The notes under the pieces were generated by a model. The model saw nothing but the letters and a program-made list of their open reading frames with translations. It searched no databases and was not told where the DNA came from. Both the position numbers and the translations under genes were made by a program. DNA of 7,072 nucleotides from Minisyncoccota bacterium (GTDB taxonomy: Bacteria; Patescibacteriota; Minisyncoccia; Phycocordibacterales; UBA2100), in the NCBI GenBank assembly GCA_020058565.1, contig JAGVDT010000057.1, forward strand, positions 1 through 7,072, given 5' to 3'. This document shows positions 1 through 5,416 of the stretch, in pieces; position 1 is the stretch's first letter; each line of letters opens with the position of its first letter.

Positions 1-308
1 ATTTTGTACGGGTAGTCGTCCCAGATGTGGACGTCGTTATCGACGAGGTACTTGATGTTGCTATTGCCCGACATAAACCAATACAGTTCATGCAGCACTC
101 CTTTCCAGTACACCCGCTTGGTCGTTAGGAGAGGGAAGTCTTTTGCGAGGTCAAAACGTATCTGTGCTCCAAAAGCGCTGTAGGTTTTTACGCCGGTCCC
201 GCTGTCTAGCTGCTCATCGCCCCCAAGGGTTTGCCGCAAAAGATCGAGATACTGCTCCTCCGGATGTCTCCCGCTAAAACCCTTATTTTTGAAGAAGGGG
301 ACGAGCAT
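1..308 (-). CDS. thyA: Thymidylate synthase, N-terminal part (cut by window edge)
   Basis: Thymidylate synthase makes dTMP from dUMP, using methylene-tetrahydrofolate as carbon donor and reductant and releasing dihydrofolate. I translated the minus strand from the ATG at 308-306 and read 102 codons before the window ends. The protein shows family blocks in order: YSAFGAQIRFDL (43-54), FPLLTTKRVYWKGVLHELYWF (59-78, key residues TTKR and HELYWF), the G-x-S/T-N-I-x-YL block (81-88) and VHIWDD (93-98). The catalytic Cys region lies outside the window. The start is one base beyond the dCTP deaminase stop, so the two are co-transcribed and probably translationally coupled. Oddity: the family motif RTGTGT, whose Arg contacts the dUMP phosphate, reads SGTGVKT here (36-42), so that Arg seems to be missing. 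The family assignment is firm; enzyme activity is not proven by this fragment. Confidence 0.95.
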   Translation of the reverse strand, partial: MLVPFFKNKGFSGRHPEEQYLDLLRQTLGGDEQLDSGTGVKTYSAFGAQIRFDLAKDFPLLTTKRVYWKGVLHELYWFMSGNSNIKYLVDNDVHIWDDYPYK

Positions 309-309
309 A

Positions 310-879
310 TTATTTCTTTACCAGCTTTTTCTTGCTGTGCTTTTTGGCAGCGACAAAATGTTTCCAGTTGTCTTTAGCGAAACGGCCAGTTTTCTTGTAA
401 TTCTGTCGTGGCGGAGAAGAGAGCCGTGAAAAGGTGATCTGCGCTATCTCCATGCCCGGTCTCAGTATGATGGGGATGTTGCTTTGGTTGCTGATCTCAA
501 AGGTGATGTTGAGGAAGTGTCCGGGATTGATGATGCCGGCGGTGTTATGGATCATAAGGCCGATGCGTGCGAGCGACGACTTGCCGCCTACCTGTATGAG
601 GTAGTGGTCAGTACCAAAGTATTCCTTGGAAAGTCCGAGGACGGATACACCCGGATGTAGTACAAAAGCGTCGTCGTCGCGAACCATCTTTTCGACGGTC
701 TTTGCATATACCTTGCGAGCAGGGTCGACAAAATGCGTGCTCGAAGCGTCGTTCTCGATGAATTTGTTGCCGAGGAGTATGTCATAGCTGGCCGGCTGCA
801 GGCGGTTGTCGTCGAACGGATCAAGCACGATCTCGCCTTTCTTTACTGCTTCGTGGATGTCAACGTCGGATAGAAACAT
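310..879 (-). CDS. dcd: dCTP deaminase
   Basis: This 189-residue cytosolic enzyme of the trimeric dUTPase/dCTP deaminase fold converts dCTP to dUTP, or to dUMP if it is bifunctional, feeding dUMP to the thymidylate synthase encoded next. Visible motifs are LQPASYDILLG (27-37), GGKSSLARIGL (98-108), the HNTAGIINPG turn (111-120) and ITFEISN (125-131), where Glu128 matches the catalytic Glu of the family. LRPGMEIAQITF (139-150) is the usual C-terminal strand. The length matches Dcd enzymes of about 190 residues, and the end is Lys-rich (KKHSKKKLVKK). Whether it also hydrolyses dUTP cannot be told from sequence alone. The ATG lies 4 bases beyond the stop of the upstream CYTH gene. There is no clear SD, but TAAAAT ends 6 bases before the ATG, so an internal leaderless start is possible, although this stretch is simply A/T-rich. 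Confidence 0.95.
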   Translation of the reverse strand: MFLSDVDIHEAVKKGEIVLDPFDDNRLQPASYDILLGNKFIENDASSTHFVDPARKVYAKTVEKMVRDDDAFVLHPGVSVLGLSKEYFGTDHYLIQVGGKSSLARIGLMIHNTAGIINPGHFLNITFEISNQSNIPIILRPGMEIAQITFSRLSSPPRQNYKKTGRFAKDNWKHFVAAKKHSKKKLVKK

Positions 880-883
880 AGGA

Positions 884-1567
884 TTATTTTATCGTAAAAA
901 TCTTTTCCGTCCCATAATAGTCCTGCCAGTTTTTGTTGTAGAAGTCGAACATGCGGGCGAGCCGCTCCTGAGGGAGTTCTTCTACGCCGAGTTCGCGCAT
1001 GAGTTCGGCTATGGCGGATCTTGCCTCTGCAACTTCAGCTTCGGCGGATACCACGCGTTCAAATTCTGCGAGCCAGCCATACCCGGCGTTTTTATCAAGG
1101 GTTACGTTGGTGCCGGCGCAGTTGTATTCCTCGCGTTCGCGGGACCATTTCGCCTGGTATTTGTAGCCCGCGGAAAGCACCAGGGCATCGAGCTCCCCAA
1201 GCGACATATTGACGGGCTCTTCGAATTCAAGACGCGCTATGCCGTTTGAACTCGTAGTGTCGTCTATCGATGCCTTTACCACTAAAAGCACTTCGCCGTC
1301 CTTGTCGCGGGTGCGTACGGACGTTTCCTTGGCTCTTTTGACGATGTCGCCTAGGCGGTTGGCTGCCTCTGGTAGTAAGAATTTCGACGCTCTTTTTGCG
1401 AGCACAGAAAGATCTCCGTCGACGAAATAATGATTGAGCTGTTTGTTGCGGGAGAGGAGCTTTACCGAACTGTCTTTATTCTTGAGCGCTTTGCGAACTT
1501 CTTCTGCGCGCTCGGGAGAACCCAAAAGCGATTTAACCTCGACTTCATACGAGTGCGCACTTTTCAT
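884..1567 (-). CDS. CYTH-domain protein (CyaB/ThTPase-like)
   Basis: A 227-residue protein of the CYTH superfamily (class IV adenylate cyclases and thiamine-triphosphatases), which form a beta-tunnel binding metal and a triphosphate. The N-terminal signature ExExK is E8-V-E-V-K12. Further tunnel-facing charged positions are VRTR (84-87), K98 in LLVVKAS, RLEFEE (112-117), K140 with REREEY (143-148), LDKNAGYGWLAEFE (157-170, with the paired Glu near its end) and a C-terminal helical segment (about 175-215). The substrate cannot be assigned: cyclase, triphosphatase or tRNA-related roles all occur in this superfamily. The reading frame runs open to 1618, but I chose the ATG at 1567-1565 because the CYTH signature begins 7 residues later and TACAAT lies exactly 6 bases upstream. 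It is first in the cluster CYTH-dcd-thyA, transcribed away from the transporter. Confidence 0.85.
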   Translation of the reverse strand: MKSAHSYEVEVKSLLGSPERAEEVRKALKNKDSSVKLLSRNKQLNHYFVDGDLSVLAKRASKFLLPEAANRLGDIVKRAKETSVRTRDKDGEVLLVVKASIDDTTSSNGIARLEFEEPVNMSLGELDALVLSAGYKYQAKWSREREEYNCAGTNVTLDKNAGYGWLAEFERVVSAEAEVAEARSAIAELMRELGVEELPQERLARMFDFYNKNWQDYYGTEKIFTIK

Positions 1568-1573
1568 CCGCGT

Positions 1574-1579
1574 ATTGTA
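1574..1579 (-). promoter_or_regulatory. -10 box (TACAAT) of the CYTH-dcd-thyA cluster, probably leaderless
   Basis: Read on the minus strand, TACAAT (5 of 6 matches to TATAAT) is followed by 6 bases and then the ATG at 1567, so transcription would begin at or next to the start codon. No Shine-Dalgarno sequence fits. A -35 candidate (TTGCGC, 15-bp spacing) is weak. Confidence 0.5.
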
Positions 1580-1635
1580 CCGCATCCGAGCAATGCGCAA
1601 TCGTTGACCTGCCCGCAAGCGAATTGTCCCATGTA

Positions 1636-1694
1636 TATGCTATTTCTGCGCTATCGCGTGAAAATAGCATACGGCGCAAAGTAAGCCTTGCGCC
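1636..1694. other. Two adjacent inverted repeats between divergent genes
   Basis: The first inverted repeat has 10-bp arms (TATGCTATTT at 1636-1645, AAATAGCATA at 1662-1671) with an inner GCG/CGC. The second has 7-bp arms (GGCGCAA at 1673-1679, TTGCGCC at 1688-1694) and begins one base later. They lie between the divergent starts at 1567 and 1724; the second overlaps the possible -35 of the transporter gene. They could be operator sites or RNA hairpins. I found no preQ1 riboswitch pattern here. The function is unknown. Confidence 0.5.
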
Positions 1695-1715
1695 GCGCGG
1701 GAGATGCGCTAGAGT
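1688..1715 (+). promoter_or_regulatory. Weak promoter candidate for the transporter gene
   Basis: TTGCGC at 1688-1693 and TAGAGT at 1710-1715 are spaced 16 bp apart, and the ATG at 1724 follows 8 bases after the -10. The match to consensus is modest. The geometry again implies a very short or absent leader, and no SD is visible. Confidence 0.35.
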
Positions 1716-1723
1716 TCTCTTTT

Positions 1724-2356
1724 ATGCCACAACTCTCCGAGCGGGACATGCTCAAAATAGCCCTTGTTTTCGGGCTGTACCTCACGTCTCTGTTTGCTTC
1801 GAATACGTTGGGCCTTAAAGTCGTGCCTTTTCTAGGCACCCACATCTCTACCGCCATATTCATGTTCCCATTCGTGTTTATCACGACCGACGTCATCGGC
1901 GAAGTGTACGGGCGGCGCATGGCGCGTTTCTTCGTCTATGCAGGGTTTCTCTCAACGGCGCTTTTCATATTGTATTCGGTGCTTTCATTTTTGCCGCCGT
2001 GGGCAGAGGCGGGCGCGTGGGCGATGGATTCCTACAATACTATTTTCGGCGTATCGCTCCGTATTGCTATCGCATCACTCGTCGCATTCATAGTAGGTGA
2101 ATACCAAGACGTCATCACCTTTTTCTTTGTTAAAGACCGTCTAGGCGACAAATATTTCTGGCTCCGCTCCAATATCTCAAACCTCTGGTCGCAGTTTTTG
2201 GACACGGTGCTTTTTATGACCATCGCTTTTTATGGCGTGTACGCCAACGACGTGCTCCTGGGCCTCATTGTGACCTGGTGGCTTTTCAAAGTCGGCGTAG
2301 GGGTCCTCTATACTCCGCTTTCGTACCTTGGTATCTATTTGCTTAGGAAAGCGTGA
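1724..2356 (+). CDS. Queuosine precursor transporter (YhhQ/DUF165 family)
   Basis: This 210-residue inner-membrane protein resembles E. coli YhhQ, which imports queuosine precursors such as preQ0/preQ1 for tRNA modification. The sequence shows a run of hydrophobic segments, roughly residues 10-27, 42-57, 68-90, 108-126, 157-172 and 176-207, consistent with six membrane helices. The family signature FPFVFITTDVIGEVYG (48-63) is present, matching the FPF-x-F-x-x-TD block of YhhQ. A later conserved charged and aromatic stretch includes FGVSLRIAIASLVAF (108-122) and NISNLWSQFLDT (150-161). The frame is open from a TTG at 1688, but the hydrophobic protein with a short polar lead fits the ATG at 1724. 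Its stop TGA shares a base with the next ATG, so it forms an operon with the CofE-like gene. Specificity for queuosine precursors is by family; I see no queuosine synthesis gene here. Confidence 0.88.
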   Translation: MPQLSERDMLKIALVFGLYLTSLFASNTLGLKVVPFLGTHISTAIFMFPFVFITTDVIGEVYGRRMARFFVYAGFLSTALFILYSVLSFLPPWAEAGAWAMDSYNTIFGVSLRIAIASLVAFIVGEYQDVITFFFVKDRLGDKYFWLRSNISNLWSQFLDTVLFMTIAFYGVYANDVLLGLIVTWWLFKVGVGVLYTPLSYLGIYLLRKA

Positions 2357-3045
2357 TGATTGTTCGCGCGATCAAGACTCCTGTATTTAAAGAAGGGCAG
2401 AGCATTGCTGAGTTCGTATTGAAACACGTCAAGAAACCCAAAGAGGGTTCGGTAATCGTCGTTACCTCAAAGATCGTCGCACTGAGTGAATCGCGTACCG
2501 TCCCGCTCGTACAAAAAGACGCCGTCATCAAAGCCGAAAGCGAATTTGCCCTCAAGACAAAATACGCTTGGCTCACCATCAAAGATGGCACTGTCATGGC
2601 CAATGCCGGTGTAGACGAGTCCAATGCTTCAGGGAAATTAATACTTTTGCCCAAAGACAGTTTTAAAGCGGCAGCAGAGATTCGCAAAGCGCTTCAGAAA
2701 AAATGGAAACTCAAAAAGCTCGGCGTCTTGATCACGGATAGCCGCCTGATGCCATTGAGGGCAGGAGTCGTAGGTGTCGCACTCGGCTACGCCGGCTTTA
2801 AAGGCATCCGCGATTACCGAGGCCGTCCCGATATTTTCGGCCGCAAACTCAAAATGTCCCAGACCGACGTAGCCGACTCCCTGGCCACCGCCGCAGTCCT
2901 CGAAATGGGTGAGGGCAGGGAGCAAAGGCCTCTCGCGGTCATGTCGGATGCATCTGTTGAGTTCATAAACAAGACCAACACTAAAGAATTACTCATTCCA
3001 CTGAAAGAAGACCTCTACTACCCGCTTTTCACCAACCTTCGCTAA
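2356..3045 (+). CDS. CofE-like (coenzyme F420-0:L-glutamate ligase family) protein
   Basis: A 229-residue protein of the family of F420-0:gamma-glutamyl ligase, which adds glutamates to F420 using GTP. Family blocks are GSVIVVTSKIVALSESR (31-47), ANAGVDESNASGKLILLPKD (82-101, with the NAG-x-DESN core), LGVLITDSRLMPLRAG (122-137), the VALGYAGFKGIRDYRGRPD stretch (141-159) and FGRKLKMSQTDVADSLATAA (161-180). Length fits the single-domain ligase. I see no other F420 gene, and CPR bacteria are not known for making F420, so the true acceptor is open; another gamma-glutamylated cofactor such as folate is conceivable but is only inference. The start ATG overlaps the preceding stop (TGATG); a GTG three bases earlier is the alternative. 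AGGAAA about 6 bases upstream could serve as an SD. A perfect palindrome follows 23 bases after the stop. Confidence 0.85.
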   Translation: MIVRAIKTPVFKEGQSIAEFVLKHVKKPKEGSVIVVTSKIVALSESRTVPLVQKDAVIKAESEFALKTKYAWLTIKDGTVMANAGVDESNASGKLILLPKDSFKAAAEIRKALQKKWKLKKLGVLITDSRLMPLRAGVVGVALGYAGFKGIRDYRGRPDIFGRKLKMSQTDVADSLATAAVLEMGEGREQRPLAVMSDASVEFINKTNTKELLIPLKEDLYYPLFTNLR

Positions 3046-3068
3046 AAATCAAAGTCTTCGCGCTTGAG

Positions 3069-3108
3069 ATGTTCCATGTCGCTTGCGGCCGCAAGCGACA
3101 TGGAACAT
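3069..3108. repeat. Perfect 40-bp palindrome 1 (possible terminator)
   Basis: The two 20-base arms are exactly complementary about the centre GCGGCCGC (3085-3092), with no spacer. It starts 23 bases after the CofE-like stop codon and is followed by ATGTTTTTGC with five T at 3112-3116, so in RNA it could act as an intrinsic terminator, although the T-run is not immediately next to the stem. Confidence 0.7.
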
Positions 3109-3165
3109 ATGTTTTTGCATATATGCGATTTACAGCACAGATCGTCCACATCGCGAAAAGAGTGC

Positions 3166-3205
3166 ATATACCTCCATCATTACAGCTGTAATGATGGAGG
3201 TATAT
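3166..3205. repeat. Perfect 40-bp palindrome 2
   Basis: Another exactly complementary pair of 20-base arms, centred on CAGCTG (3183-3188), with different sequence from palindrome 1. It lies 57 bases downstream of palindrome 1 and 45 bases before the DHFR ATG. Read on the minus strand it is followed by CACTCTTTTCG, a short T-run, so the two palindromes face each other. It may be a terminator, an operator or a pair of mobile inverted repeats. Confidence 0.7.
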
Positions 3206-3238
3206 AGGTCTGGTTCAAACTTCTATCCTTTGTGGTGG

Positions 3239-3244
3239 TATATT
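3239..3244 (+). promoter_or_regulatory. -10 box (TATATT) of DHFR, probably leaderless
   Basis: TATATT is followed by 6 bases and then the ATG at 3251, the same spacing as in the CYTH gene. No SD is seen. A -35 candidate is unclear (TTCAAA at 3214-3219, 19-bp spacing). Confidence 0.5.
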
Positions 3245-3250
3245 TCTCCC

Positions 3251-3775
3251 ATGCAGCACAAAATAGTCGCTGTGGTGGCGATAGGGAAAAATAGGGAGCT
3301 TGGTATGAAAGACAAGCTTCTTTGGCATATTCCCGATGATCTCAAACGTTTTAAGGCGCTTACGCGCGGCCACCCGATCATCTTTGGCCGCAAGACATTC
3401 GAATCCATTGTTGGCTACCTGGGAAAGCCTTTGCCAGATAGGACCAATATCGTGATTACGCGCGACCCCAATTACGACAAGGGTCTTGCGGAACGCAAAA
3501 TTTCCGGCGTTCTAATCGCACGGTCACTGAAAGAGGCGATTGAAATAGCCAAGACCCAGCCCGGCTCCGAAGAAATCCACATAGGCGGCGGAGCCCAGCT
3601 CTACGAACAATCCCTGCCGCTACTCGACAAACTCTGCCTCACCATCATCGACGATACCAAAGAAGCCGACACCTTTTTCCCTGAGTACGAACACCTTTTC
3701 ACCAAAAAAACCTTCCAAGAGTCCCACGACTGGAAGGGTCTGAAATATTCGTGGTCAGATTTAGAGAGGAAATAG
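3251..3775 (+). CDS. folA: Dihydrofolate reductase
   Basis: A 174-residue cytosolic enzyme that reduces dihydrofolate to tetrahydrofolate with NADPH, regenerating the cofactor consumed by the thymidylate synthase at the window's left end. Motifs seen: IGKNRELGMKDKLLWHIPDD (11-30), where W25 and D30 match the substrate-site Trp and catalytic acid (Asp27 in E. coli); LKRFKALT (31-38); PIIFGRKTFESI (42-53), the NADPH-binding GR-x-T-x-E-S block; LPDRTNIVITRD (61-72); and IHIGGGAQLYEQ (109-120), the glycine-rich cofactor loop. Length is typical of bacterial chromosomal DHFR. The frame is open further upstream, but it would run through palindrome 2 and has no homology there, so the ATG at 3251 just before the conserved strand is preferred. 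The next segment has a different style of gene start. Confidence 0.95.
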   Translation: MQHKIVAVVAIGKNRELGMKDKLLWHIPDDLKRFKALTRGHPIIFGRKTFESIVGYLGKPLPDRTNIVITRDPNYDKGLAERKISGVLIARSLKEAIEIAKTQPGSEEIHIGGGAQLYEQSLPLLDKLCLTIIDDTKEADTFFPEYEHLFTKKTFQESHDWKGLKYSWSDLERK

Positions 3776-3799
3776 CACAAAATACTGCCAAAATTTGAA

Positions 3800-3828
3800 T
3801 TGACTACTGGCTAGAAATGTGTTAATAA
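3800..3828 (+). promoter_or_regulatory. Sigma70-like promoter heading the phage-like segment
   Basis: TTGACT at 3800-3805 (5 of 6 matches to TTGACA), a 17-bp spacer, then TAATAA at 3823-3828. The -10 is only a fair match. Transcription from about 3835 would put the boxA-like sequence at the very start of the RNA and could read through the phage-like gene into the ribozyme array, since no terminator is evident. Confidence 0.5.
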
Positions 3829-3839
3829 ACGTGCGGTCC

Positions 3840-3850
3840 TGCTCTTTGAA
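3840..3850 (+). promoter_or_regulatory. boxA-like antitermination element, leader copy
   Basis: TGCTCTTTGAA resembles the boxA of rRNA and phage leaders (core GCTCTTT), which binds NusB-S10 in nascent RNA. It is also close to the GCTCTTTGA repeated in the array below. It sits about 5 bases after the predicted transcription start. The CTCTTT could alternatively pair with the AAAGAG that follows. Confidence 0.5.
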
Positions 3851-3881
3851 AGAGTAGGCTCAATAGTACGCAACAAGTAGA

Positions 3882-3887
3882 GAAGGA
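3882..3887 (+). promoter_or_regulatory. Shine-Dalgarno sequence
   Basis: GAAGGA is followed by 7 bases and the ATG at 3895, a standard SD, unlike the genes to the left, most of which show none. It fixes the start of the phage-like gene. Confidence 0.7.
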
Positions 3888-3894
3888 AATCGGA

Positions 3895-4596
3895 ATGACT
3901 CGTCTTGCTATAACGCTGACAGGCGTTTCCCCGATTCTGATGAATCCGATGACAGAGGAGATCCTCGATCAGCTCTGGGCACCCAGCGGCGGCCGTAAGG
4001 CCAAGCTTGAGGTCACGCCCAAAGCTGCGGCCGAGGGCAAGGTCATCCGAAACGAAGAGGGGCAAGTTGGCATCCCTGCAGAATATCTGCTCGCAGCCCT
4101 CGTGACTGCCGGCAAATTCGTCAAGTACGATGCGCGCAAGAACATGTCGACCAACGACAGTTCTCTCGTCCCTGCGTTTTTGTTCTTGGAAGGCATGTTC
4201 TACCCCTTCAAGAACCAGAAAGAGCCATGGATCGTCGACAAGCGTCGTGGCGTGCTCAATAACGCCGGCAAATCGGTCGCTGTCTGCATCGTTCGCCCGA
4301 AATTCAACAAGTGGGAGTTCGATGTCGATGCGACTTTTAAGGATATAGACGAGTCCAAAGTCCTTCGACTTTTCGAGTATGCGGGCAAGGTCGCTGGACT
4401 CTGCGATTTTCGGCCGAGCTGTCGTGGCCCCTTCGGACGGTTTGAGGTGACTCGCTGGGAATCACAAGCTGATACCAACGAGGAAGTTGAGACCGAAAAA
4501 ATGTTCGAGCGATCTGAAGCCGCCGAAGAAGAGGATCGACGAATTTACGCGGAAGAAACGCGTGAAGAGGAAGTCGCTTTGGCTAAGAGCGCCTGA
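3895..4596 (+). CDS. Phage-associated protein of unknown function
   Basis: A 233-residue protein with no function I can name. Its layout resembles a family of uncharacterised proteins often met in phages and prophages: an N-terminal ITLTGVSPILMN (6-17, compare the usual 'G-T-S-P-L-L-M-H' start), IPAEYLLAALVTAGKF (60-75), a middle strand block AVCIVRPKFNKWEFDVD (129-145), and near the end EYAGKVAGLCDFRPS (161-175) followed by GPFGRFEVTRWE (178-189). That last glycine-rich part recalls the RAMP-like fold of Cas7-type proteins, but I infer this only from pattern. Residues 193-229 are strongly charged (many Glu/Arg), probably a helix or coiled coil, and look like an added tail. It has its own promoter, a boxA-like leader and a good SD. 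The ribozyme array begins about 55 bases after its stop and a possible helicase follows the array, suggesting an early or replication region of a phage or mobile element. Confidence 0.7.
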   Translation: MTRLAITLTGVSPILMNPMTEEILDQLWAPSGGRKAKLEVTPKAAAEGKVIRNEEGQVGIPAEYLLAALVTAGKFVKYDARKNMSTNDSSLVPAFLFLEGMFYPFKNQKEPWIVDKRRGVLNNAGKSVAVCIVRPKFNKWEFDVDATFKDIDESKVLRLFEYAGKVAGLCDFRPSCRGPFGRFEVTRWESQADTNEEVETEKMFERSEAAEEEDRRIYAEETREEEVALAKSA

Positions 4597-4781
4597 CTGC
4601 GGCGTAGTTGACTCCGGTTCCGATGCGTCAGCTGAGGCACCGTTCACTAAGGGGCAAGGGCAATTTATTGCCCTTGCCAACTTATACTTAGTCACTTTGT
4701 GGTGACACTTGCATTTGAAGTTACAAATACTTGCTGACGAGTCAGGCCAACTTATCTTCCGTCACGTTCGCTGCTCTTCGG
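4597..4781 (+). other. Head of the non-coding region: hairpin plus direct repeat, no ribozyme recognised
   Basis: After the stop codon comes a linker, then a strong hairpin at 4653-4678 (11 bp, loop TTTA). Next are small hairpins at 4691-4706 (GTCAC/GTGAC) and around 4712-4727 (ATTTG/CAAAT). A 20-base direct repeat with a few changes occurs at 4676-4695 and 4746-4765 (both GCCAACTTAT...GTCAC). CTGACGA appears at 4734-4740, but I could not complete a hammerhead around it. This may be an eroded or different module type. Confidence 0.5.
4653..4678 (+). other. Array hairpin 1
   Basis: Arms GGCAAGGGCAA and TTGCCCTTGCC form 11 perfect pairs with loop TTTA. Like later array hairpins it is preceded by GG and followed by AA, but no hammerhead follows it. 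Confidence 0.75.
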
Positions 4782-4811
4782 GGCAGGGACATGATCACCC
4801 ATGTCCCTGCC
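4782..4811 (+). other. Array hairpin 2 (before H1)
   Basis: GGCAGGGACAT pairs perfectly with ATGTCCCTGCC (11 bp, 8-nt loop). It is followed by AAAC and, 15 bases on, H1. Confidence 0.8.
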
Positions 4812-4826
4812 AAACTTCTTAAATAA

Positions 4827-4883
4827 ATTCTGATAGTCGAGTGTGAACTCGGCCTGATGATTCCGAAAGGATGAAATCAGAAT
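4827..4883 (+). ncRNA. Hammerhead ribozyme H1 (type III)
   Basis: A 57-nt self-cleaving RNA. Stem III is ATTCTGA with TCAGAAT (7 bp) plus the U16.1-A15.1 pair. The cleavage triplet is AUA, with cleavage predicted between 4835 and 4836. Stem I is GUCGAG with CUCGGC (6 bp, one U-G), loop UGUGAA. The core CUGAUGA is at 4854-4860. Stem II is UCC/GGA with a GAAA loop, above a U-U mismatch at 10.1/11.1. The second core strand is GAAA at 4873-4876. All invariant core bases are present. Confidence 0.93.
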
Positions 4884-4947
4884 AGCGACAGGCCAGGTGT
4901 GTTCTGTCCGGGTAATCTTGCGCATGCACGTGTGCAGACTTCTATGG

Positions 4948-4977
4948 GGTGGAGACACGAGCGATCGCGTCTCCACC
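4948..4977 (+). other. Array hairpin 3 (before H2)
   Basis: GGTGGAGAC pairs with GTCTCCACC (9 bp). The 12-nt loop contains the palindrome GCGATCGC. It is followed by AAAT and then H2. Confidence 0.75.
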
Positions 4978-4986
4978 AAATTTCTT

Positions 4987-5043
4987 TTTCTGATACCGGG
5001 ATGTGTGTCCCGGCTGATGATTCCGAAAGGATGAAATCAGAAT
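4987..5043 (+). ncRNA. Hammerhead ribozyme H2 (type III)
   Basis: Same fold as H1 with a different stem I: CCGGGA pairs with UCCCGG (6 bp), loop UGUGUG. Stem III is TTCTGA/TCAGAA (6 bp; the outermost position is T-T). Triplet AUA, with cleavage predicted after 4995. Core CUGAUGA at 5014-5020; stem II UCC/GGA with GAAA loop. The full exchange of stem I sequence with pairing kept is strong evidence for the structure. Confidence 0.93.
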
Positions 5044-5113
5044 TGTGGTGACGTTTGTTCCCGTTTGGACCGGAGTTGTTTGCCCCGGAATCCCACGGAA
5101 GAGTAGTCTGAGG

Positions 5114-5142
5114 GTTGGGGACAATGTAACATTGTACCCAAC
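5114..5142 (+). other. Array hairpin 4 (before D1)
   Basis: GTTGGG-g-ACAATG pairs with CATTGT-a-CCCAAC: 12 bp around one G-A mismatch, loop TAA. It is followed by ACAT and the D1 unit. Confidence 0.75.
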
Positions 5143-5150
5143 ACATGCGA

Positions 5151-5182
5151 TCCTTGATTTATTAGCTCATTGCCTAGTGAGC
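5151..5182 (+). promoter_or_regulatory. D unit 1: degenerate boxA-like motif plus GCTCA hairpin
   Basis: TCCTTGATTTATTA stands where the other D units read GCTCTTTGATTCATTA, so the boxA part has drifted. The hairpin GCTCA (5165-5169) with TGAGC (5178-5182), loop TTGCCTAG, is intact. Confidence 0.5.
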
Positions 5183-5255
5183 ATTATGATATCGGCTTAG
5201 CAGGCATAGGTTGCGTGGGGAAAACTGCGCTCAGTTCCCGTCAAGTCATCTGCGG

Positions 5256-5281
5256 GCCAGGAGTCCCGAGAGACTCCTGGC
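5256..5281 (+). other. Array hairpin 5 (before H3)
   Basis: GCCAGGAGTC pairs with GACTCCTGGC (10 bp, loop CCGAGA), preceded by GG and followed by AAAT. It is nearly the same as hairpin 13. Confidence 0.8.
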
Positions 5282-5295
5282 AAATTCTTCAAGCC

Positions 5296-5352
5296 ATTCT
5301 GATAGTCGAGTGCGAACTCGGCCTGACGATCCGGAAACGGTGAAATCAGAAT
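5296..5352 (+). ncRNA. Hammerhead ribozyme H3 (type III)
   Basis: Stem III ATTCTGA/TCAGAAT. Triplet AUA, with cleavage predicted between 5304 and 5305. Stem I GUCGAG/CUCGGC, loop UGCGAA. Core CUGACGA (position 7 is C, which is free to vary) at 5323-5329. Stem II CCG/CGG with GAAA loop, an exchange relative to H1 with pairing kept. GAAA follows at 5342-5345. Confidence 0.93.
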
Positions 5353-5416
5353 CCAGTGCTGTTCAGTATGCAAGTCCTTTGCACCCCAGCGTGAACTTCT
5401 GTGAAGAACGCTCCGG

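Noticed and set aside
806..1249. Plus-strand frame of 147 codons
   Set aside because: It is the complement of the CYTH gene and the start of dcd; no motif or start signal.
1568..1618. N-terminal extension of the CYTH protein to 1618
   Set aside because: The extra residues are Arg-rich, lack family similarity and would cover the likely -10 box.
1568..1723. preQ1 riboswitch ahead of the queuosine precursor transporter
   Set aside because: No C-rich loop and A-rich tail arrangement of preQ1 riboswitches is visible; only simple inverted repeats.
3083..3250. An upstream extension of the DHFR reading frame
   Set aside because: It would translate palindrome 2 and unrelated sequence; DHFR homology begins at the ATG at 3251, which has a -10 box 6 bases upstream.
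4680..4745. A tenth hammerhead around CTGACGA at 4734-4740
   Set aside because: I could not find a second core strand GAAA with closing stem II and stem III helices.
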